Source of the DNA: Acetobacteraceae bacterium
GTDB taxonomy: Bacteria; Pseudomonadota; Alphaproteobacteria; Acetobacterales; Acetobacteraceae
Reading direction: 5' to 3'
Length of the DNA stretch: 6,559 nt
Assembly: GCA_030044345.1 (NCBI GenBank)
Contig: JASHVY010000188.1
Span: 1 to 6,559, forward strand
Within the stretch, counting starts at the first letter, position 1. Each line of letters starts with the position of its first letter. This document shows, piece after piece, positions 1-5,794 of the stretch. Under the pieces are notes generated by a model. The model saw only the letters and a list, made by a program, of their open reading frames with translations, was not told the DNA's origin and made no database searches. The position numbers and the translations under genes are program-made.

Positions 1-141
1 GAAGATGTATTGAAAACGGTCATCCGCGAAGGCGAGGAGATGTGGCGAGACGTGGCGTCGCACGCGCGCACGGACGCTGAAAACCGGCACGGCTGGCAAA
101 GACAGGGCGAAACGATTCGAGCCGCGCTCTTCGGTCCCTAG
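1..141 (+). CDS. C-terminal end of an unidentified protein (5' end outside window)
   Basis: Frame 1 is open from the first base to a TAG at 139-141, giving 46 residues that end in RAALFGP. The other two + frames close early: frame 2 has a TGA within the first dozen bases. The peptide is charged and mostly helical in character (GEEMWRDVASHARTDAEN, then HGWQRQGETIRAALFG), which suits the C-terminal helix of a soluble enzyme. Helices like this often end family-1/4 glycosyltransferases, and the methyltransferase and GT2 genes downstream would fit a glycosylation locus. The fragment contains no diagnostic motif, so I do not assign a function. A repeat copy begins 17 bases after the stop. Confidence 0.6.
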   Translation, partial: EDVLKTVIREGEEMWRDVASHARTDAENRHGWQRQGETIRAALFGP

Positions 142-158
142 AAAAGGTTATGAACCTT

Positions 159-243
159 CTACCAAGCCCAATGCAATAAACAAAATACGGTAAGCAAAGA
201 AGAGAAGTTGTTCTTTCTTGAAAGAAAGAACCAAAGAACTTTT
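159..243 (+). repeat. AT-rich intergenic palindromic repeat, copy 1 (left module only)
   Basis: Positions 188-243 match the reverse complement of 1901-1956 with only two mismatches in 56 bases. The match resumes further left at CTACCAAGCCC (159-169), which is the complement of 1961-1971. At 210-231 there is a near-perfect palindrome with 10-base arms (GTTCTTTCTT / AAGAAAGAAC) around a 2-base centre. Compared with copy 2, this copy has an extra ~14 bases around 175-200, where a TAAACAAA / TAAGCAAA motif appears twice, and it lacks the second palindrome. It starts 17 bases after the stop of the upstream partial gene. From memory, such sequences are abundant between genes in Acetobacteraceae; I cannot verify this here. 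Confidence 0.85.
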
Positions 244-686
244 ATCCTTTCATTCGGAGTCCACAACCGAACGCGGACCGCATCGGGACGCCTGCTCTTT
301 GTTTTCCGCGGCCTGCTTATTCTCTCCGTTCACCGCGAAATGCGGCGAACTTCAAGGGCAGGAGATGAGGTCCTTTCTGTAATCTGGTGAATTGCCCTTG
401 GTTCTTGTCCGATCCTGTCGTAATTTGAGATTGGCGAAGATAAAGACGGCAGACGCGATTTGGCTTGCTTTGGACCGACATCGTCCGGTTGCCCCCCAAC
501 CTTTCTGGACCCGTTCGAATACCGCAAACGGTTTTCCGTTGGGGCGGAAACCAACTCAGTGCCCCGCAAACGAGACTGTTGCCATCGGGCTTCGCGATGG
601 CTGTCGTCCACTCCGGATTGGGAAACTTGTCCGGTCGCCGAGAGATGTCGGTTTCGGTCATCAGCCACGATAAGCGGAGATCTCCG
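244..686. other. Intergenic stretch with no supportable gene
   Basis: This is about 440 bases between repeat copy 1 and the chosen methyltransferase start. Short open frames exist on both strands, including an in-frame upstream extension of the methyltransferase from 465. Their translations look like random sequence: many Arg/Pro/Trp/Cys, no domain, no ribosome binding site at the ATGs. No tRNA-like or strong terminator-like structure is visible, and no promoter with two convincing boxes. It presumably holds the methyltransferase promoter and leader. A fully decayed gene or mobile-element remnant cannot be excluded. Confidence 0.55.
676..680 (+). promoter_or_regulatory. Ribosome binding site that decides a TTG start
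   Basis: GGAGA lies 6 bases before the TTG at 687, within AAGCGGAGATCTCCG. The in-frame ATGs at 465 and 597 have no purine-rich site upstream. The ATG at 645 has GAGAG directly abutting it, too close to work. The ATG at 732 would remove the LTAGLDL segment that normally precedes the SAM-binding motif in this family. TTG 687 is therefore preferred. Confidence 0.5.
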
Positions 687-1820
687 TTGGAACGAACTGA
701 AAAATTGACCGCCGGTCTTGATTTGAAACAGATGGTCGGTATCGAAATCGGCCCCCTCGACAAACCCATCGTCAGGAAACGAGATGGAGAGGTCATTTAC
801 GTCGATCATACCGACACAGCATCGTTAAGGGAGAAGTATAGGAATGATCCCTATGTCAATAGCACGGCGATCGAGGAAGTCGATGCGATTTGGGGAACCA
901 AAACTCTTCAGGAAGCGATCGGGTCAACTCACAAGGTTGATTACATTATCGCTTCTCATGTCATAGAGCATGTTCCGGATCTGATTACCTGGCTTGAGGA
1001 ACTGCATTCGGTGCTCAAGCCCACCGGCGAGGTACGGCTTGCTGTGCCGGATCGGCGCTTCACTTTCGATTATCTGCGACGCGAAACCACGCTCGCCGAC
1101 ATTCTCAGTGCCTATTTGGCACGCCCACGCATGCCGATGCCGGTCTCCATCCTGGATTTCGTACTCAATGCAACACCGGTAAGCAATGTCGATGCGTGGG
1201 AAGGGAAGCTCGATCCCGCCCGGCTGCAACCGGAAAGAACGGTCGATGACGCATTGAGCCTAGCACGAGACACTCTTCAGAACGGAATCTATCATGACGT
1301 TCACTGCTGGGTATTCACGCCCCGGTCTTTCGCCGACCTGTTTGCCAGGGCAGGAGAGGCTGGCCTGATCCGGTTTGCATGCAACACCTTTCACGACACA
1401 GAACGTTATCATATCGAGTTCTTTACTACCCTTCGTGTTTGCCAGGATCGCGCGGAAGTTGCCAGAACCTGGCGCCAGGTAGAACGGATGGCAAGAGACT
1501 CGGAGCCGGCTGCCTCCGATGCCCTACAATCTTTGGAAGAGGTTCGATCACAGCTCAATCGATTGGAAGCCTCGGCCTTCGAGCAGGCAGGGCTGATTCG
1601 AACTCTTGATGAGAAGAATTCTGAAAAAATCGACGATCTGGAGCACAGGCTCGAATCCATACAGAACTATCTTGAGGGAAGGAATTCGGAAGAAATTGAC
1701 AATCTGCGACGTAGGCTCAAATCGGTTTATGATTCGACATCCTGGAAGTTCACCGCCCCGCTGCGTGCAGCAACCGGCCTGATACGGCGCCACGGGAACG
1801 TGAAGCGCTTCAGAGGATGA
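687..1820 (+). CDS. SAM-dependent methyltransferase with C-terminal coiled coil
   Basis: This encodes a predicted soluble class I S-adenosylmethionine-dependent methyltransferase of about 377 residues when started at TTG 687. Visible motifs are IEIGPLDKP (residues 19-27, SAM-binding glycine loop), VIYVDHTD shortly after, DYIIASHVIEHVPD around 85-98 (Methyltransf_11 type), a VLKPTGEVRLAVPD strand-turn ending at 122, and FTFDYLRR. The fold ends near residue 250. A charged coiled coil follows (about 280-350), containing a 22-residue tandem duplication. The tail SWKFTAPLRAATGLIRR resembles the 'TSW(K/R)xTxPLR' segment common at the ends of glycosyltransferase-associated proteins in polysaccharide clusters. 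The likely acceptor is a sugar or glycolipid, inferred from context with the partial gene and the GT2 gene. GC is near 50% in a line I counted (961-1020), against over 70% in the amidohydrolase genes, so recent transfer is possible. An ATG start at 465 or 645 is the alternative. Confidence 0.85.
   Translation: MERTEKLTAGLDLKQMVGIEIGPLDKPIVRKRDGEVIYVDHTDTASLREKYRNDPYVNSTAIEEVDAIWGTKTLQEAIGSTHKVDYIIASHVIEHVPDLITWLEELHSVLKPTGEVRLAVPDRRFTFDYLRRETTLADILSAYLARPRMPMPVSILDFVLNATPVSNVDAWEGKLDPARLQPERTVDDALSLARDTLQNGIYHDVHCWVFTPRSFADLFARAGEAGLIRFACNTFHDTERYHIEFFTTLRVCQDRAEVARTWRQVERMARDSEPAASDALQSLEEVRSQLNRLEASAFEQAGLIRTLDEKNSEKIDDLEHRLESIQNYLEGRNSEEIDNLRRRLKSVYDSTSWKFTAPLRAATGLIRRHGNVKRFRG
1611..1742 (+). 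repeat. Tandem 66-base (22-codon) duplication inside the methyltransferase coiled coil
   Basis: Unit 1 (1611-1676) and unit 2 (1677-1742) share GAATTC, GAAATTGAC-like and AGGCTC blocks at a constant 66-base offset. At the protein level both read NSE(K/E)ID(D/N)LxxRL(E/K)S(I/V): residues 311-325 and 333-347. Twenty-two residues equals two hendecads (11-residue coiled-coil repeats), so the duplication keeps the helical register. Divergence between the units shows it is not a very recent slippage event. Confidence 0.7.
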
Positions 1821-1875
1821 CGGATTGGATCGATGCGGCCCAATCTGGGGCAAGCGGCCTTGGCAAAGAGGGAGA

Positions 1876-1971
1876 CTTCTTTTTCTGAAGAAAAAGAAGC
1901 AAAAGTTCTTTGGTTCTTTCTTTCAAGAAAGAACAACTTCCCTTCTTTGTTTACCGCACGGGGCTTGGTAG
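1876..1971 (-). repeat. AT-rich intergenic palindromic repeat, copy 2 (complete, two palindromes)
   Basis: This is the only copy with both modules. Read on the - strand it starts with CTACCAAGCCCC (1971-1960). It continues through a palindrome with 10-base arms at 1913-1934 (the same as copy 1), a short CCAAAGAACTTTT-type linker, and a second palindrome with 11-base arms at 1876-1899 (CTTCTTTTTCT / AGAAAAAGAAG). The second palindrome plus linker (1876-1904) is identical over 29 bases to the complement of 6255-6283. The element lies between convergent stops, 55 bases from the methyltransferase stop and 84 from the GT2 stop. Its AT-rich stems could act as a bidirectional 3'-end signal; no clean GC stem followed by a T-run is present. 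Confidence 0.9.
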
Positions 1972-2055
1972 GGGCACGAGCGCCAAAGCGCTCCTCGATA
2001 TCCGAGAGACCGGGATCGGTAAGGGGGCGGAAGGACAGGATCCGTATAGTGTTGC

Positions 2056-3015
2056 CTATGGCGCATGGCATTGGAAGGGATCGGCCGGTGCGCTGGCCGC
2101 TACTCCTGGATGGGCGAGATAGGCCAGGCGCTTGAATTCGCGCCGGCCACGGGCGACCGAATCCAGGATGACACCCGAGGTGAAGGAGAGGAACGCGAGC
2201 ACCATCAGGCCGGAGGCGAGCACGGCCGTTGGCAGCCGCCGCACCAGGCCGGTGGCCCAGAATTCGACCACCACCGGAATCCCGAACACGAGACCCAACA
2301 GGAACAGCGCGGCGGCGATGACCGAGAAGAGAAGGAAAGGTTTCTCTTCTTTCACGAGGAGCAGGATCGTTCGGAGAATACGGACTCCATCGGACCAGGT
2401 GCTGAGCTTGGATTGCGAGCCCTTGGGCCTGCCGCGATAGACGGTTCTTACTTCCCCAACCGGCAGTTGCAACGCAAGAGCATGCACTGTGAACTCGGTC
2501 TCTGTCTCGAATCCGCCGACCAGGGCCGGGAAGGACTTCACAAATCGGCGCGAGAACACGCGGTATCCGGAAAGCATGTCACTCGTGCGACGGCCGAAAA
2601 GAAGACGGACGATTCCCGTCAGGACCCAATTGCCGAAGCGGTGCCCCGGCCGGAACGCGGCCTCACCGTCATCCGTGCGCGATCCGGTGACCATGTCGAG
2701 CTGCTCATCCGCCAGCAGACGAAGCATTGCCGGTGCGGCGGCAGCCTCATAAGTGTCGTCTCCATCGACCAGCACGTAGGCATCGGCTTCGATATCGGCG
2801 AACATCCTCCTTACCACATGACCCTTGCCTTGAAGCGTCTCACGCCGCACCAGGGCGCCGGCGCGAAGTGCCGCTTTCGCTGTGCCATCGCGGGAATTGT
2901 TGTCGAAGACATAAATCGCCGCTTGCGGCAGAGCGGCGCGAAAATCCGCCACGACCTTGCCGATCGTGACGGCCTCATTATAGCAAGGGATCAGCACGGC
3001 AACACGAAACGGCAT
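2056..3015 (-). CDS. GT2 family glycosyltransferase, polyprenyl-phosphate sugar transferase type (DPM1/GtrB-like)
   Basis: This encodes 319 residues that transfer a sugar from a nucleotide sugar, most likely to a polyprenyl phosphate at the inner membrane. The GT-A domain opens with VAVLIPCYNEA (5-15). It then has FDNNSRDGT (37-45), QGKGHVVRRMF (62-72), the metal-binding VDGDDTY (83-89), TGSR (110-113), DMLSGYRVFSRR (146-157) and ETETEFT (170-176), all in the usual order for dolichyl-phosphate mannosyltransferase-like enzymes. Two membrane helices follow at about 227-251 and 264-288, as in GtrB-type flippase-partner transferases. The start at 3015 is chosen because AAGGA (3024-3028) precedes it by 8 bases and MPFRVAVLIPCYNE matches the family N-terminus; an upstream ATG at 3084 would add 23 atypical residues. 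It converges on the methyltransferase across repeat copy 2. The sugar is not readable from the sequence. Confidence 0.93.
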   Translation of the reverse strand: MPFRVAVLIPCYNEAVTIGKVVADFRAALPQAAIYVFDNNSRDGTAKAALRAGALVRRETLQGKGHVVRRMFADIEADAYVLVDGDDTYEAAAAPAMLRLLADEQLDMVTGSRTDDGEAAFRPGHRFGNWVLTGIVRLLFGRRTSDMLSGYRVFSRRFVKSFPALVGGFETETEFTVHALALQLPVGEVRTVYRGRPKGSQSKLSTWSDGVRILRTILLLVKEEKPFLLFSVIAAALFLLGLVFGIPVVVEFWATGLVRRLPTAVLASGLMVLAFLSFTSGVILDSVARGRREFKRLAYLAHPGVAASAPADPFQCHAP

Positions 3016-3023
3016 CGATGCGA

Positions 3024-3028
3024 TCCTT
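3024..3028 (-). promoter_or_regulatory. Ribosome binding site of the GT2 gene
   Basis: AAGGA on the - strand lies 8 bases upstream of the ATG at 3015-3013. It supports that start over the in-frame ATGs at 3066 and 3084. Confidence 0.55.
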
Positions 3029-3174
3029 GTGCCAGCGATCCGTGAACGAAAAGCAAAAAACGGCATAATGGAAGATTGAGGCACAGGAATTGCGGTGAAG
3101 CTCCGTTTCCGTCGGTTACCGAACAGGGAGAGCTCACCGGGCGGCTCGACCCACCCGGGCTCGCCGAGCCGGTC

Positions 3175-3354
3175 TCAAAGGTCATTTTCCCGCGCCGGCG
3201 CAAGGAGAGCAATGTCGTACTCCGCGACGTGCGCGATCGCTGTCGGGGGCCCATAGGTCGACGCAACGGTCTGTCGTACAACGCCGAACAGGTTGCCCAG
3301 GGTGTCGATCACGAATTGCGGGAGCGGCTGATCGCGGCACCAGGTTTTGCTTCG
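3175..3354 (-). pseudogene. Possible remnant of a protein-coding gene (C-terminal fragment, unidentified)
   Basis: Between an in-frame TAA (3357-3355) and a TGA (3177-3175), the - strand encodes 59 residues that read like real protein: DQPLPQFVIDTLGNLFGVV, then a TVASTYGPPTAIAHVAEYD segment and ALLAPAREND. Third codon positions are mostly G or C and hydrophobic residues are regularly spaced, unlike the neighbouring frames. There is no convincing start: the only internal candidate is a GTG near 3312 with no Shine-Dalgarno sequence. The upstream frame is stopped, which fits a truncated or frameshifted gene whose 5' part has been lost. I do not recognise the family. A chance open frame in GC-rich DNA is the alternative. 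Confidence 0.3.
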
Positions 3355-3476
3355 TTATCCAGATCGTGGGCTGGAGGTGATTGCCGGTAGCGAACACCGC
3401 GCGTACACCCATATCGGCCGAAGAATCAGTCAGGGGCCCTTGGCACCTCCGCCATTGCTTCCGTTGCCACTCTCGG

Positions 3477-3508
3477 GCACCCTTCCCTTTCATGCCCACA
3501 AAGGGTGC
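3477..3508 (+). promoter_or_regulatory. Hairpin in the leader of the amidohydrolase operon
   Basis: GCACCCTT (3477-3484) and AAGGGTGC (3501-3508) form a perfect 8-bp stem with a 16-base loop. Two flanking G-T pairs could extend it. The loop contains CCCTTT (3485-3490), which could instead pair with AAAGGG (3500-3505). The purine-rich GGGGGA (3511-3516) that serves as ribosome binding site for the ATG at 3528 begins two bases after the stem, so folding could limit ribosome access. No T-run follows, so it is unlikely to be an intrinsic terminator. A regulatory role is inference only. Confidence 0.35.
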
Positions 3509-3527
3509 TTGGGGGAAACAGTCGGCC

Positions 3528-4694
3528 ATGACCGCGCCGGAGCAAGACGCGGACGATTCGGATCGGGCGGAGGAAAGCGCCGCGCGCTTGCGCGCGCTCC
3601 GGCCGGTCGATTGCGACATCCATCCGCCGACGCCGGTGATGGCGGAGCTGCTGCCTTATCTGGATGATCATTGGCGCGAGGTGATGGTCTCGCGCGGGAT
3701 CGACGGGCTCGGGCTCGCGAGCTATCCGCCGGGGGCGGCCCTTTCGGCGCGGCCGGACTGGCGCGGGGCGGATGGCAGGCCGGGCGGCGATCTCGATCTC
3801 CTGCGGCGAGAGGCGCTCGCGCCCTGGAACACGCGGCTCGCCGTCTGTCATTGCCTGCATGGCGCGGCGGCGATGTTCAGCGAGGATATGGGCGCGGCGC
3901 TCGCGCGCGCGGTCAATGACTGGGTCGCGGCCGAATGGCTCGATCGCGAGCCGAGGCTTCGCGCCTCGATCCTCGTCAATCCGCGCAGCCCGGAGCTCGC
4001 GGTCGCCGAGATCGAGCGCTGCGCGGCCGATCCGCGCTTCGTCGCGGTGCTGCTGCTGGCCGGGGGCGAAACGCCGCTCGGGCGGCGCAGCCACTGGCCG
4101 ATCTATGCCGCGGCCGCGCGGCTCCGCCTGCCGATCGGCATTCATGCGGGCAGCGATTTCCACAACCCGATCACCAATACCGGCTGGCCGAGCTATCTGG
4201 TCGAGGACTATGTCGATCAGGCGGCGATCTTCCAGCACCAGCTCCTGAGCCTGATCGGCGAAGGCGTCTTCACGAAGTTCCCGGACCTCCGGATCGTGCT
4301 GCTGGAATCGGGCTTCACCTGGCTGCCCGCCTTCGTCTGGCGCGCCACCAAGGAATGGCGGGCGCTGCGCTCGGAGGTGCCGTGGGTCGATCGCTCGCCG
4401 GCGGAGATCCTGCGCGAGCATGTGCGCGTCACGTTGCAGCCCGCCGACGCGCCGCCCGCGCCAGAGGATCTCGCGCGGGTGATGGAGCAGCTCGGCGCGG
4501 AGAGGGTTTTGCTTTTCTCGACCGATTTTCCCCACTGGCAGTGGGATGGCGCGGCGGTGCTGCCGGCCGGCCTGCCCGCGCGCCTTCTTTCCCGCATCGC
4601 CGTGGAGAATCCGCTGGAGACCTTTCCCCGGCTCAGACATCCCGCCGTGCCGCCACGCGCGCCGGCCATTCCGATCGAGGGGTTTGCGCCATGA
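3528..4694 (+). CDS. Amidohydrolase-2 family metal-dependent hydrolase/decarboxylase, paralogue 1
   Basis: This encodes 388 residues forming a predicted TIM-barrel of the amidohydrolase-2 family, which includes ACMSD and gamma-resorcylate decarboxylase. Metal-ligand positions are present: D30 and H32 in VDCDIHPP, H206 in PIGIHAGSD and D333 in STDFPHW. ILVNPRSPELAVAEI, ETPLGRRSHWPIY and IVLLESGFTWLP (E260) are further family blocks. The start at 3528 follows GGGGGA (3511-3516); the upstream in-frame extension is arginine/cysteine-rich and unlike the family. Its stop overlaps the next start as ATGA (4691-4694), indicating translational coupling to its paralogue. Compared with that paralogue it has RATKEWR where the other has RLDQHWA, a shortened segment after PHWQWDG, and a proline-rich tail ending PIEGFAP. 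Whether it hydrolyses or decarboxylates, and on what substrate, is not visible. Confidence 0.92.
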   Translation: MTAPEQDADDSDRAEESAARLRALRPVDCDIHPPTPVMAELLPYLDDHWREVMVSRGIDGLGLASYPPGAALSARPDWRGADGRPGGDLDLLRREALAPWNTRLAVCHCLHGAAAMFSEDMGAALARAVNDWVAAEWLDREPRLRASILVNPRSPELAVAEIERCAADPRFVAVLLLAGGETPLGRRSHWPIYAAAARLRLPIGIHAGSDFHNPITNTGWPSYLVEDYVDQAAIFQHQLLSLIGEGVFTKFPDLRIVLLESGFTWLPAFVWRATKEWRALRSEVPWVDRSPAEILREHVRVTLQPADAPPAPEDLARVMEQLGAERVLLFSTDFPHWQWDGAAVLPAGLPARLLSRIAVENPLETFPRLRHPAVPPRAPAIPIEGFAP

Positions 4695-5794
4695 GCGAGC
4701 AAGTGCTGGAGCGTGCGCGAGAGAGCGAAACGCGGCTCGGCATCGTCGATTGCGACATCCACCCGATGCTGCGCTCGGAGAAGGCGCTGCTGCCCTATCT
4801 TTCGCAGCGCTGGCGCGAGGAGCTCACGACGAACGGGCTGCGCACGCGCAACCCCTTCGTCGCAAGCTTTGCCGTGCCGAAAGCCACACCGGCGCTCTCG
4901 CGGCGCGATTCCTGGCCGCCTTCCGGCGGTCCGCCGGGCTCCGACCTCGATTTCATGCGCGCGCAGTATCTCGACGCGTACGGGATCGAGACCGGCATCC
5001 TCCAGGTGCTGATCCCGAGCGGAAAGGACCAGCGCAACCCGGGTTTCGGCGCCGCGGTCTGCGCCGCGCTCAATGACTGGCAAGTGGCGGAATGGACCGC
5101 GCCCGAGCCGCGGCTCAAAGCCTCGATCATCATCCCCGCCGAGGATGAAGAAGCCTCGGTGGCGGAGATCGCGCGCTGCGCCGGGCGGAAGGATTTCGTC
5201 TCCATCTTCATTTCCGCCCGCACCACGGAACCGCTCGGGCGCCGGCGCTATTGGCCGATCTTCGCCGAGGCCGAGCGCCAGGGAATGCCGATCGGCATCC
5301 ATACCGGCGGCAGCAACGGGATTGCGAAAACCCCTTCGGGCTGGCCCTCCTTTTATTTCGAGGACCATTTCGGCGATGCGCTCGCCATGCAGCCGCTGCT
5401 CACGAGCCTGGTGCTGGAGGGCGTGTTCGAAACCTTCCCGGCGTTGAAAGTGGTGATGATCGAGGGCGGGTTTGGCTGGGCGCCCGCGCTCGGCTGGCGG
5501 CTCGACCAGCATTGGGCACGGATGCGGCGCGAGGTGCCGCATGTGAAGCACCCGCCCTCGCATTATATCCGGCGCCAGGTGTGGTTCGCGACGCAGCCGA
5601 TCGAGGAGCCGGCCGAGCGGCGCGACCTGCGCACGCTGATCGACTGGATCGGGTGGGACCGGATGGTGTTCGCGAGCGACTATCCGCACTGGGATATGGA
5701 TGATCCGCGGCTTGCCTTCAAAATCGCGCTCGGCGAGGCGGAGACGCGCGCCGTGTTCCGCGACAATGCCCGTGCGGCCTACAGGCTCGCATGA
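4691..5794 (+). CDS. Amidohydrolase-2 family metal-dependent hydrolase/decarboxylase, paralogue 2
   Basis: This encodes 367 residues of the same fold as the preceding gene and plainly paralogous to it: the blocks VDCDIHP, NDWxxAEW, EPRLxASI, EPLGRRxxWPI, PIGIHxG, GWPSxxxED, EGVFxxFP and SDYPHW/STDFPHW align in order. Predicted metal ligands are D22, H24, H204 and D330, with E258 in MIEGGFGW. It keeps the RLDQHW helix and an FRDNARAAYRL C-terminus typical of the family. The ATG at 4691 overlaps the upstream stop and has GAGGGG (4677-4682) 8 bases before it. The open frame continues far upstream through paralogue 1 in another frame, but that part is a GC-rich shadow. It overlaps the Rieske gene by ATGA. 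Two adjacent diverged copies could form a heteromer or act on successive intermediates; both are inferences. Confidence 0.94.
   Translation: MSEQVLERARESETRLGIVDCDIHPMLRSEKALLPYLSQRWREELTTNGLRTRNPFVASFAVPKATPALSRRDSWPPSGGPPGSDLDFMRAQYLDAYGIETGILQVLIPSGKDQRNPGFGAAVCAALNDWQVAEWTAPEPRLKASIIIPAEDEEASVAEIARCAGRKDFVSIFISARTTEPLGRRRYWPIFAEAERQGMPIGIHTGGSNGIAKTPSGWPSFYFEDHFGDALAMQPLLTSLVLEGVFETFPALKVVMIEGGFGWAPALGWRLDQHWARMRREVPHVKHPPSHYIRRQVWFATQPIEEPAERRDLRTLIDWIGWDRMVFASDYPHWDMDDPRLAFKIALGEAETRAVFRDNARAAYRLA

Larger units (their letters stand above)
3016..3527. other. Divergent intergenic region between the GT2 gene and the amidohydrolase operon
   Basis: These 512 bases carry the promoters of two divergent units in principle. 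Open frames on the + strand (for example 3076-3390) and an in-frame upstream extension of the first amidohydrolase from 3381 give unconvincing translations rich in Arg, Ser and Cys. Apart from the - strand remnant at 3175-3354 and the hairpin at 3477-3508, I see no gene, tRNA or repeat copy here. I could not identify promoter boxes with confidence. Confidence 0.5.

Noticed and set aside
218..246. TTGAAA ... TTTATC spaced by 17 bases, promoter-like
   Set aside because: The -10 match is poor and both boxes fall inside the repeat palindrome, so the resemblance is probably incidental.
208..390. Small + strand open frame beginning in repeat copy 1
   Set aside because: The start and first third are repeat sequence (FFLERKNQRTF also appears antisense in copy 2), and the remainder has no coding character.
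1978..1993. GAGCGC / GCGCTC hairpin with a 4-base loop between the convergent genes
   Set aside because: It has a short 6-bp stem and no T-run on either side. Palindromes of this size are expected in GC-rich DNA.
1727..2071. 114-codon - strand frame running through repeat copy 2
   Set aside because: It overlaps the ends of both convergent genes and is largely read-through of the palindromic repeat.
2065..3045. 326-codon + strand frame opposite the GT2 gene
   Set aside because: The - strand frame has the full set of GT2 motifs and membrane helices; the + strand translation has none.
3935..4690. Upstream extension that would fuse 250 residues to amidohydrolase 2
   Set aside because: It overlaps amidohydrolase 1 in another frame and is low-complexity Arg/Ala sequence. 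The ATGA overlap and the GAGGGG site support the start at 4691.
3426..5689. Long open frames on the - strand across the amidohydrolase operon (404 and 490 codons)
   Set aside because: They are antisense shadows of GC-rich genes: translations are Arg/Ala/Gly-rich with no domain, while the + strand frames show complete family motifs.
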